Made by a program: the position numbers and the translations under genes
Assembly: GCA_029219245.1 (NCBI GenBank)
Contig: JAQXTA010000023.1
Span: 1 to 49,647, forward strand
Length of the DNA stretch: 49,647 nucleotides
Direction of reading: 5' to 3'
DNA from: Lachnospiraceae bacterium
GTDB lineage: Bacteria; Bacillota; Clostridia; Lachnospirales; Lachnospiraceae
The notes under the pieces: generated by a model
What the model was told of the DNA's origin: nothing
The model's input: only the letters and a program-made list of their open reading frames with translations
Databases searched by the model: none
Shown here: piece after piece, positions 43,654 through 49,647 of the stretch
Numbering within the stretch: the stretch's first letter is position 1
How the letters are laid out: each line of letters starts with the position of its first letter

Positions 43654-44349
43654 CTACACTCGAAAAAACTTCTTTTTTGTCCGTATCTGTTCTTTCCACT
43701 TACAACAATCATTCAGATGCAACATAACATGGCGTGTCGGCGGCATAAGTAAAAGACCTGCCACATCCTTTTTGCCCCAGAAATCCAGAAGCCAGATAGA
43801 ATCTTCCTGCTCTGTTACTCCGCCACAGTTCAAAATCCTATCCAAATCAGAAGAATCAACTTTCCTCTTCATATCTTCTGCTTCTAACCCTTCCACAATT
43901 TCTCTGGTTCTTCGTCCAACTACATTGCGGTATCGCAATAATTCCTCTTTATTAAGTGCATGACTTAATTCCATGATTTCATCATCTGACAAAGCATTTC
44001 CGGTATCGGTAAACAGCGCATGCAGCCTGCTTTTCCATTCCTCATTAAATATTTGTTCTTCTTTCGCAATTAACATATTCATAGTTAAATCTTCAATTCG
44101 TGCAATATGCCACAGCACCCACGCTATCGTTTCATCCTTTGCCGTTGGCATAATGGCATACTCTTCCTGCATTAAATCCCGTAAAAGCCTGTCAACTTCA
44201 TTTTCTTCTGTACCGGACACTTCCGATAAATGAAGTTTCTCATGTATCTCCAAAAATAACTGTTTCGCACTTTCAAGTTCTTCCTTTTTACGAATGACCG
44301 TACTTAATTCCTTATGTAAATCGCTTAACCCGCTTCCGAAATATTTCAT
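43654..44349 (-). CDS. DinB-superfamily-like protein
   Basis: A 231-residue helical protein with the DinB/YfiT four-helix-bundle pattern: WVLWHIARIEDLTMNMLI, then a late MPPTRHVMLHLNDCCKW, whose His residues could bind a metal as in bacillithiol- or mycothiol-dependent enzymes of this superfamily. The N-terminal part is helical and charged. No enzyme activity can be assigned. An extended -10 promoter lies before it (44404-44409). Confidence 0.72.
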   Translation of the reverse strand: MKYFGSGLSDLHKELSTVIRKKEELESAKQLFLEIHEKLHLSEVSGTEENEVDRLLRDLMQEEYAIMPTAKDETIAWVLWHIARIEDLTMNMLIAKEEQIFNEEWKSRLHALFTDTGNALSDDEIMELSHALNKEELLRYRNVVGRRTREIVEGLEAEDMKRKVDSSDLDRILNCGGVTEQEDSIWLLDFWGKKDVAGLLLMPPTRHVMLHLNDCCKWKEQIRTKKKFFRV

Positions 44350-44403
44350 GATTCTTTTTCAAGACCCTCTCTTCTCTCCAAATCAAATAATAATATTGAG
44401 TTA

Positions 44404-44409
44404 ATTATA
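44404..44409 (-). promoter_or_regulatory. extended -10 of the DinB-like gene
   Basis: Minus-strand TGC-TATAAT (TATAAT is the complement of 44404-44409), 54 bp before the DinB-like ATG. The region upstream has no convincing -35, as is common for extended -10 promoters. It separates this gene from the DUF6171 gene just upstream. Confidence 0.5.
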
Positions 44410-44424
44410 GCATATTTGGAATGC

Positions 44425-44682
44425 TCACCATTTGGGAGAAACAGCAGGACATTGGTTTCTTGTAATTGCTGCCCTCAGCTCCACAAAACAGCCACAGACA
44501 CGGCACATACCATTTAGCAGACTATCACACTGCTTACATGCAGACAGCCTTGTCTGATAGACTTCTTCCGATGCCTTGATGTTCTCATCCAGTCTGGCAA
44601 TGTAATCATACATATTTTCATAATATGCTGAATCGGGCATTTCTTTTGTAAGGCACTTCCGACAAAATCTGCGTTCCTCCAT
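44425..44682 (-). CDS. small Cys-rich protein, DUF6171 family
   Basis: An 85-residue protein with three CxxC-type pairs (C7/C10, C49/C52, C60/C63 plus C65) and C78; the sequence RLSACKQCDSLLNGMCRVCG resembles zinc-binding knuckles. Such proteins are widespread in Lachnospiraceae without a known role; I assign the family from memory of the pattern. Its ATG shares one base with the TGA of the GH51 gene (44682), so the two are translationally coupled. A regulatory or metal-binding partner role is only a guess. Confidence 0.7.
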   Translation of the reverse strand: MEERRFCRKCLTKEMPDSAYYENMYDYIARLDENIKASEEVYQTRLSACKQCDSLLNGMCRVCGCFVELRAAITRNQCPAVSPKW

Positions 44683-46187
44683 CAGGACTTCACTTCCAGA
44701 TGAAGCACACTACATGGCGGAATGGTTAAGCAGATGTTTCCCGAGTCTGTAATTACAAAATCCGTAAATTCGGTTTCCCTAATTGCTTCCGGTTCTTCAA
44801 AAGTATTGTGTCCTTTCATAGGACCGGTAAGAATCGTTGCCAAAATATGCTCCGCTCTTTTTTCAAAAAAGCGAATCTCAATCGGATTTTCCTGAACAGG
44901 TGAAAGATTTCCTAATGTAATATGAATATTGCCTGCTTCATCCATGGAAACAGATTCTGACAAGTCCGGTATTTTATCATCATCTGTTCCGATTTCCGAT
45001 ATTTCCATATCACTCTCCAGCAACTCTGCATTCTGATGATTTCGATACATATGAAATACATAATAAGTCGGAGTCAACAGCATTTTGTTACCTTCTGTGA
45101 GAATCATAGCCTGAAGTACATTTATCATCTGGGCAATATTTGCCATTTTTACACGATTACAATGCTTATTGAATATGTTTAAGGATGCACATGCCACCAA
45201 TGCATCACGCATGGTATTCTGTTGATAAAGAAATCCCGGATTGGTACCAAACTCCACATCAAACCAACAACCCCATTCATCAACTATCATTCCTATCTTC
45301 TTTTCCGGATCATACTGATCCATAATGTGACTATGTTTTTCAATGAGTTCTTCTATATAGAGTGCTTTCTTTATAGTACGATACCAGTCTTTCTCATCAA
45401 ATTCAGTTGCACTTCCTTTATTCGTCCAATCTCCCGGAACCGTATAATAGTGCAAGGAAAGACCATCCATCATACCATGTAATTCTTTTTGTGTATGATC
45501 ATAAGTTTTCTTCAGGACTTCTTCTGTCCAATGATAATCATCTGCATTAGGACCACAACAAATCTTATGGATATTTCCATCACCTGCATAATCTTTGACA
45601 AAGGACTGATATCTCCGGTACAAATTACCATAATAATCCGGAGTCATATTTCCGCCGCATCCCCAGCTTTCATTTCCGATACCAAAATAGTCAACCTTCC
45701 AAGGTTTTTCCCGTCCGTTTTTCTTTCGAAGTTCTGACATGGGAGAAACGCCATCAAAAGTCATGTACTCTATCCATTCAGACATTTCCTGCACTGTACC
45801 GCTTCCCACGTTCCCATTTATGTATGTTTTACAACCAAGCTGCTCACAAAGCTCCATAAATTCATGGGTTCCAAAGCTGTTATCCTCAAGTACTCCTCCC
45901 CAATTCGTATTTATCATTTTCTTTCTTTCAGCCTTCGGACCAATTCCATCCTTCCAATGATATTCATCCGCAAAACATCCTCCCGGCCATCGTAATACCG
46001 GTATTTTCAAGTCCTTTAATGCATTGACAACATCAATACGCATTCCGTTCACGTTTGGAATTTCAGAATCCTCCCCTACATAAAGACCTTCATAAATACA
46101 TCTTCCCAAATGCTCTGAAAATTGACCGTAGATTTCTGCATTGATTTTTCCAAGTTTCTTATTTTCATTTATAGTAAGTTTAGCCAT
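44682..46187 (-). CDS. abfA: alpha-L-arabinofuranosidase, GH51
   Basis: Releases L-arabinose from arabinan or arabinoxylan oligosaccharides. A 501-residue protein without signal peptide, hence intracellular and acting on imported oligomers. GH51 hallmarks: [22 protein letters not shown], acid/base Glu173 ([12 protein letters not shown]) and nucleophile Glu304 ([10 protein letters not shown]). Its products would feed araA. AAGGA lies 13 nt before the ATG, a wide spacing. It lies 31 bp after the regulator gene. No signal for export was seen. Confidence 0.95.
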   Translation of the reverse strand: MAKLTINENKKLGKINAEIYGQFSEHLGRCIYEGLYVGEDSEIPNVNGMRIDVVNALKDLKIPVLRWPGGCFADEYHWKDGIGPKAERKKMINTNWGGVLEDNSFGTHEFMELCEQLGCKTYINGNVGSGTVQEMSEWIEYMTFDGVSPMSELRKKNGREKPWKVDYFGIGNESWGCGGNMTPDYYGNLYRRYQSFVKDYAGDGNIHKICCGPNADDYHWTEEVLKKTYDHTQKELHGMMDGLSLHYYTVPGDWTNKGSATEFDEKDWYRTIKKALYIEELIEKHSHIMDQYDPEKKIGMIVDEWGCWFDVEFGTNPGFLYQQNTMRDALVACASLNIFNKHCNRVKMANIAQMINVLQAMILTEGNKMLLTPTYYVFHMYRNHQNAELLESDMEISEIGTDDDKIPDLSESVSMDEAGNIHITLGNLSPVQENPIEIRFFEKRAEHILATILTGPMKGHNTFEEPEAIRETEFTDFVITDSGNICLTIPPCSVLHLEVKS

Positions 46188-46218
46188 AATAATTGTTCAT
46201 TCCTTTTCAAGTTTCTAT

Positions 46219-47142
46219 CTATTCCTCTACAATTGGTTTATAATTGATGCTGACTTCAATGTCCTGATTATAATTCCCGAACCCTTTACCAAAAATAGTG
46301 AGTCCTCCTACATGTTCTGCATCTTCCGGAACCTCAAGCCGCAATTTCAACATACTCATATAATCCAACGCAAACTCATTTATTGTTACATCTGATACAA
46401 GCACTCCATCCATAAAAGTTCCTTGTTCATTAATGGTAAGAACTTTCAGTATACCATACTGCCCCCAATTGTCATACCACCATTCTGGTGTAAAGGTGCC
46501 ACGCACACCGCCAAGATCCCCTGGACTTGTCCACACTGCACATTTCTTTTCATTAAAAATAAAAGATATGTCCGACGGCCACAAATTATTAAACCCCGGT
46601 GCCTCGGAGCCAAGCTCCATAGAAAAAGAAATCTGTGTAATCCTCTGACCATCCGGAATAAAGGCTGGTATTACATATTCAACATACCCTTGTGTAAACC
46701 ATAAAATATCTGCCGAATATCTACCGGGATGTGCAAAATATCTGATATCATCCACCTCTCCCAATAATGCCGTTCTAGTTGCAAGTCCACAAGTAGGACA
46801 TACCAGGTAATCCGTATAGTGTCCCACCTTGATACTTGTCTGATAAACATCCTTCCGTTCCTTCTTCGTATGAATATCAATTAATATTTTGTCTTCACAA
46901 ACCGAGCACTTTTTTTGGTTTCCATGTCCTTCCAGCTCGTTGGAAACTACGATCAATCCACATTCTTCCAGCATTTTAATGTGGTAAGTCAACGCACTGT
47001 TAGCAATTTTTAAATGGTTTGCCAACTCATTCATATTCATACTATTATTTTCTAAAAGAAGACAAATAATCTCTATACGCACTTCTGAAGCAAGAGCCTT
47101 ATAAACATCCAACCCCTCCATCAAAGAAGGAATATGCAACAT
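46219..47142 (-). CDS. ArsR-like regulator with two CxxC pairs and a beta-rich ligand domain
   Basis: A 307-residue regulator. Residues 10-75 form an ArsR-type winged helix (VYKALASEVRIEIICLLLENN, MNELANHLKIANSALTYHIKMLEECGLI). Two CxxC pairs follow (C79-C82, KKCSVCE, and C115-C118, LVCPTCG), like a zinc ribbon. The last about 180 residues are rich in beta strands, aromatic and Gly residues (FTPEWWYDNWGQYGIL, LRLEVPEDAEHVGGLTIFG), like a carbohydrate-binding sandwich. GGAGG lies 8 nt before the ATG. It sits between the sugar-binding lipoprotein and the GH51 gene and probably controls them in response to a sugar; the tandem palindromes at 48801-48836 are its likely targets. Confidence 0.83.
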   Translation of the reverse strand: MLHIPSLMEGLDVYKALASEVRIEIICLLLENNSMNMNELANHLKIANSALTYHIKMLEECGLIVVSNELEGHGNQKKCSVCEDKILIDIHTKKERKDVYQTSIKVGHYTDYLVCPTCGLATRTALLGEVDDIRYFAHPGRYSADILWFTQGYVEYVIPAFIPDGQRITQISFSMELGSEAPGFNNLWPSDISFIFNEKKCAVWTSPGDLGGVRGTFTPEWWYDNWGQYGILKVLTINEQGTFMDGVLVSDVTINEFALDYMSMLKLRLEVPEDAEHVGGLTIFGKGFGNYNQDIEVSINYKPIVEE

Positions 47143-47250
47143 TTTATTATCCTCCGATATCTATATTCATTGATTTAGATCATTATAATCTATCTGATTC
47201 TTAATTGTCAATTTACACCATTTTTACATAATTTTCGCATCTTAGATAGT

Positions 47251-47288
47251 GAAATAGACCAAAGGATATAGCATCTTTGGCCTATTTC
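47251..47288 (-). terminator. hairpin after the sugar-binding lipoprotein gene
   Basis: GAAATAGACCAAAG (47251-47264) and CTTTGGCCTATTTC (47275-47288) form a 14-bp stem with one mismatch and a 10-nt loop, 26 nt after the receptor stop. It lacks a U run on the minus strand, so it may be a leaky terminator or an mRNA stabiliser that raises receptor expression over the regulator and GH51 genes. Confidence 0.65.
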
Positions 47289-47313
47289 ATGAGGATAATT
47301 TATTATCTGCGTA

Positions 47314-48780
47314 TTAGTAAGTTACTTCTATTCCAAGAGATTCCTGTGCATCATTCCAAGCACTAGTCCAGTCTGACATAATATCATCAAAAGATTCTGA
47401 ACCGGTAGAAGCTGCTTCTACAATTCTCTGAACCTTCATATCACCGCCTGCATTAAAGGAAAGTTCTGATTCTGCATTCATTTCTCCTAAAAGTGTTTCC
47501 TCACCTTCTAATGCCGGAATATCCGTAAGCATGATACAAGTATCAAATGCGGAATACATTTCAGGGTTCTTTCCTTCCTTATATGTTGAATAGCAACCTT
47601 CTGAATAATTCCAATCTGACTTTTCAATCATCCACTTAATAAATATCAGTGAAGCAATCTTATTGTCATCAGAGGAAGAAACATTAACTGCGTAGTTATA
47701 ATCTCCACCAGCTAAAACATACTGTGAACCATTTACAGTCATAGGGAAAGGCATATAACCGATATCGTCGCCATGTTCACCTGCCTCAACCATCTGTGAG
47801 AATGCCCATGAACCAAGTACCATAGTTCCGATTTCACCATTATTAATCATACCTTTACAACCTTCCCAATCAGTTGTGGCATAATCATCCTCTATTAAAC
47901 CTTGTTCTACTGCATCAAACAGAATTTTGTAAAGAGCATATGCACCGGTTCCATCCCCATTATTCTTGAAAGGTTCTGCTGTATGGACAAATTTCTGATT
48001 CATATAAGTATCATCCCCATTAGAAACTACTCCAAGATATGCATCCCATGCTCCCATTGTCCATCCTGCTGCATAATTGGTATACAAAGGAATAGCATCT
48101 GTGTTATCTTTGATTGCCTGTAATGCTGCAATAAATTCATCTGGTGTCTTTGGAAGCTCTGTTATTCCTGCTGCTTCAAAAACTGCTTTGTTATATACAA
48201 TACCCTGTGCATTTCCCCACACCGGAATACCATAGCTAATTCCATCATAGGACCAGGAACTAACAAAATTCAGTTCCTGACTCATATCCTCTAAAGATCC
48301 AAGTGGCATAAAATATGTACTCAGTTCCTTAGTTTCAATAGCAGGAATCCACATTACATCTCCCCAATCTCCTGCAGAAAGACGGAGCAATGCATCCTGT
48401 GCATAGTCTGTTAATGCTTCTGCTTCCACGGTAATATTAGGATATTCTTTATTAAACTCTGCAAGCAATGCCTCCATGGTGCCATCTGCTTCACGGTCTG
48501 TTCTACAATGTAAGAATTTAATCGTTGTTGTTAAGTCTGTATAGTCTTCTCCAAGTGTAATATCAAGATATCCAGGAACTCCCTCTGTCTGAGCCTCCGT
48601 TTCAGCAGAATCCGTTTCCTCTGTTTCAGCAGGAGTTTCTTCCTCTGTTTCAGTTGAACCCCCTTCTTCTTTCTTCGTTTCTGTTTCAGTAGATGCTTCA
48701 TCTTTTGCACCACCGCAAGCAACTAACGAAAATGTCATTGCTGCTGCAAGTGATAAAGCAATCACTTTTTTTAATTTCAT
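47314..48780 (-). CDS. sugar ABC transporter substrate-binding lipoprotein, family 1 (orphan)
   Basis: A 488-residue lipoprotein (lipobox LVAC, Cys22), Glu/Thr-rich linker (about 25-66) and a family-1 solute-binding domain (TIKFLHCRTDREADGTMEALLAEFNKEYPNITVEAEALTDYAQDALLRLSAGD; GIPVWGNAQGIVYNKAVFEAAGI). It would catch an oligosaccharide. No matching permease or ATPase gene is in the window; those of the family-2 importer at 1811-5483 do not fit this fold class. Start ATG 48780 with GGAGG. It has its own promoter and operator-like palindromes, and the GH51 and regulator genes downstream point to arabino-oligosaccharides. Confidence 0.9.
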   Translation of the reverse strand: MKLKKVIALSLAAAMTFSLVACGGAKDEASTETETKKEEGGSTETEEETPAETEETDSAETEAQTEGVPGYLDITLGEDYTDLTTTIKFLHCRTDREADGTMEALLAEFNKEYPNITVEAEALTDYAQDALLRLSAGDWGDVMWIPAIETKELSTYFMPLGSLEDMSQELNFVSSWSYDGISYGIPVWGNAQGIVYNKAVFEAAGITELPKTPDEFIAALQAIKDNTDAIPLYTNYAAGWTMGAWDAYLGVVSNGDDTYMNQKFVHTAEPFKNNGDGTGAYALYKILFDAVEQGLIEDDYATTDWEGCKGMINNGEIGTMVLGSWAFSQMVEAGEHGDDIGYMPFPMTVNGSQYVLAGGDYNYAVNVSSSDDNKIASLIFIKWMIEKSDWNYSEGCYSTYKEGKNPEMYSAFDTCIMLTDIPALEGEETLLGEMNAESELSFNAGGDMKVQRIVEAASTGSESFDDIMSDWTSAWNDAQESLGIEVTY

Positions 48781-48800
48781 AGCGTATTTTCCTCCTTTTG

Positions 48801-48836
48801 TTAAAATATATTTTAATTACTTCAAATATATTTTAA
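48801..48836. promoter_or_regulatory. tandem 16-bp palindromes, probable operators
   Basis: TTAAAATATATTTTAA (48801-48816) is a perfect 16-bp palindrome; TTCAAATATATTTTAA (48821-48836) matches it at 15 of 16 positions. Their centres are 20 bp apart, two turns of the helix. They lie just downstream of the -10, across the expected start of transcription up to the ribosome site, as expected for a repressor. Confidence 0.7.
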
Positions 48837-48864
48837 GTTTATCATGTGTTTATTATTGTGTCAA
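48836..48864 (-). promoter_or_regulatory. promoter of the orphan sugar-binding lipoprotein gene
   Basis: On the minus strand TTGACA (complement of 48859-48864), a 17-nt spacer and TAAACT (complement of 48836-48841), preceded by TGA, give a sigma-A promoter with an extended -10, 56 bp before the ATG. It directly abuts the palindromes at 48801-48836. Confidence 0.75.
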
Positions 48865-48888
48865 CCGTAATGTGAAATTATTGTGTCA
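48852..48888. repeat. 12-bp direct repeat at the same promoter
   Basis: ATTATTGTGTCA occurs at 48852-48863 and 48877-48888, 25 bp apart. The first copy includes the -35. It could be a binding site for another regulator or a duplicated promoter element; I cannot decide. Confidence 0.5.
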
Positions 48889-48998
48889 GTTTGTAAATCC
48901 ATGATGTATTTCTACAAATTTCTTCGATAAATTCAAATACTATGTTATAATCAAAATCACAAAAATATAAGTTATGAATAAATAGGGAAGTATTGATA

Positions 48999-49256
48999 AT
49001 GAATCGGATTAATGAACTATTAAATAATTTGGAAAAATTACATACAACAGAATTAGGCGTTAAACGAATCATGAAAAACCTGTCTTTGGATACCGATAAT
49101 GTAGTTGAATGGTGTAAAACCAAAATAGGATTACCTAATGCTGCTATTTCAAGAAGTGGAAAGAATTGGTATATAGACGTAGACAACTTTGTCATAACAG
49201 TAAATGCTTATAGTTACACTATCATAACAGTGCATAAGTCCAAGCAGCTTTGTTAA
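48999..49256 (+). CDS. DUF3781 family protein
   Basis: An 85-residue protein: MNRINELLNNLEKLHTTELG, VVEWCKTKIGLPNAAIS, GKNWYIDVDNFVITVNAYSYTIITVHK. The second half matches the small DUF3781 family known from Firmicutes; function unknown. ATG 48999 has AGGGA 10 nt upstream; a TTG at 48993 is too near. An extended -10 (TGT-TATAAT, 48943-48951) precedes it by 48 bp. It is transcribed away from the sugar-binding lipoprotein gene and toward the tRNA terminator. Confidence 0.8.
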   Translation: MNRINELLNNLEKLHTTELGVKRIMKNLSLDTDNVVEWCKTKIGLPNAAISRSGKNWYIDVDNFVITVNAYSYTIITVHKSKQLC

Positions 49257-49299
49257 GAAAGATATAAATATAATATTCTGTCAATTAAATATATCAAAT

Positions 49300-49329
49300 A
49301 AAAAAGAAGTGTTGTTCTCTCAACACTTC
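49300..49329 (-). terminator. terminator of the tRNA cluster
   Basis: GAAGTGTTG (49306-49314) and CAACACTTC (49321-49329) form a perfect 9-bp stem with a 6-nt loop, followed on the minus strand by six T (complement of 49300-49305). It ends tRNA transcription, and by its T-rich plus side may also serve the DUF3781 gene. Confidence 0.85.
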
Positions 49330-49348
49330 CAACCTTTTCTATTTTTAA

Positions 49349-49410
49349 AATGAGCCACTGGGGATGTCAACAGGGGTTCGAATCCCCAGATTCCCAGTTA
49401 CTTCCTTATT
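49349..49410 (-). repeat. duplicated tRNA-Lys 3' end with an inverted T-arm-like segment
   Basis: AATGAGCCACTGGGGAT (49349-49365) exactly repeats 49414-49430, which is the 3' end of the tRNA-Lys gene plus two flanking bases. After it comes GGGGTTCGAATCCCC (49373-49387), a T-arm-like palindrome in opposite orientation, and no anticodon arm. It is not a functional tRNA; it may be a remnant of recombination or of an attachment site. Confidence 0.6.
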
Positions 49411-49415
49411 TACAA

Positions 49416-49488
49416 TGAGCCACTGGGGATTCGAACCCCAGACAACTTGATTAAAAGTCAAGTGCTCTACCGACTGAGCTAGTGGCCC
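49416..49488 (-). tRNA. tRNA-Lys (anticodon TTT)
   Basis: A 73-nt cloverleaf on the minus strand: acceptor GGGCCAC with GTGGCTC (one G-T wobble), D arm TAGCTCAGTCGGTAGAGCA, anticodon arm CTTGA-CTTTTAA-TCAAG with TTT, and T arm CTGGGG-TTCGAAT-CCCCAG. The discriminator is A and no CCA is encoded. It is the last gene of the fMet-Phe-Lys cluster. Confidence 0.97.
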
Positions 49489-49509
49489 TTATTAGCTTAT
49501 AAAGCAAAA

Positions 49510-49582
<73 letters not shown>

Positions 49583-49588
49583 ATTGAG

Positions 49589-49647
49589 TAGCGGGGACAG
49601 GATTTGAACCTATGACCTTCGGGTTATGAGCCCGACGAGCTTCCAGA
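49589..49647 (-). tRNA. tRNA-fMet, initiator (anticodon CAT), 5' end cut by window edge
   Basis: The 3' 59 nt of a minus-strand tRNA: end of the D arm (AAGCTCG), anticodon arm TCGGG-CTCATAA-CCCGA, variable AGGTC and T arm ATAGG-TTCAAAT-CCTGT. The three G-C pairs GGG/CCC in the anticodon stem are the mark of an initiator tRNA. The acceptor 3' strand ends CCCCGCTA; base 72 is T where E. coli has A. Its first 15 or so bases lie outside the window. Confidence 0.92.

Noticed and set aside
48993-48998. TTG as start of the DUF3781 gene
   Set aside because: The ribosome site is only 4 nt away; the ATG at 48999 has proper spacing.
49589-49647. T at position 72 of the initiator tRNA as a defect
   Set aside because: Only lack of a strong 1:72 pair matters for initiation, base 1 is outside the window, and clostridial initiator tRNAs may well have T here.

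Overview
The window reads as chromosome of a spore-forming, low-to-moderate GC Firmicute of class Clostridia, most likely Lachnospiraceae. Evidence: spore maturation genes spmA and spmB, a FabK-type type II fatty acid synthase with a FabT-like repressor, a yaaO/yaaR/holB/yaaT/yabB/yabC-like housekeeping block, Gram-positive AraR-type regulators, lipoprotein sugar receptors with long acidic linkers, strong GGAGG ribosome binding sites and tRNA genes without an encoded CCA. The family is inferred from gene content; no species is named.

Region 1 (1-12.4 kb) is a pentose/furanose uptake island on the minus strand: the start of L-arabinose isomerase (araA), preceded by two AraR-like operators; an AraR-type repressor; two permeases, a double ATPase and a lipoprotein receptor of the YtfQRT-YjfF type; a second, divergent AraR-type repressor; then a three-gene sensing operon (LytS/YesM-like kinase, YtfQ-like receptor lipoprotein, YesN-like response regulator). 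The receptor probably presents sugar to the kinase, which through the regulator switches on the transporter, while the AraR proteins sense internal sugar.

Region 2 (12.4-25.8 kb) is mixed: a membrane diguanylate cyclase, a DUF885 metallopeptidase-like protein, a FabT-like repressor, a MacB/FtsX-type ABC exporter with a membrane-anchored Mrr-like protein, then spmA and spmB separated by a hybrid histidine kinase and a tandem receiver protein, and an O6-alkylguanine-DNA alkyltransferase.

Region 3 (25.8-34.3 kb) is a fatty acid synthesis operon read from a strong promoter at about 34.29 kb: acpP-fabK-fabD-fabG-fabF-fabZ-(second FabK-like enoyl reductase/nitronate monooxygenase)-fabH, followed by a frameshifted membrane protein gene. 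The acc genes are not here. FabT-like boxes of the form TTTGA-N3-TCAAA lie at the acpP promoter, before fabD and at the fabT promoter 18 kb away, which ties the distant repressor to the operon.

Region 4 (34.3-44.4 kb) is the block rsmI, a DUF4015 lipoprotein, trmN6-like, yaaT, holB, yaaR, a guanylate-kinase-like gene, an Orn/Lys/Arg decarboxylase, an HD-domain protein, a CgeB-like glycosyltransferase and a DinB-like protein, all on the minus strand.

Region 5 (44.4-49.6 kb) is a second arabinose-related set: an orphan sugar-binding lipoprotein with a clear promoter and a pair of tandem 16-bp palindromes, an ArsR-like regulator with two CxxC pairs and a probable beta-rich ligand domain, a GH51 alpha-L-arabinofuranosidase and a small Cys-rich DUF6171 protein. 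The end holds a DUF3781 gene and a tRNA-fMet/Phe/Lys cluster with its terminator and a duplicated tRNA-Lys 3' end. No insertion sequence, prophage or CRISPR array was seen.
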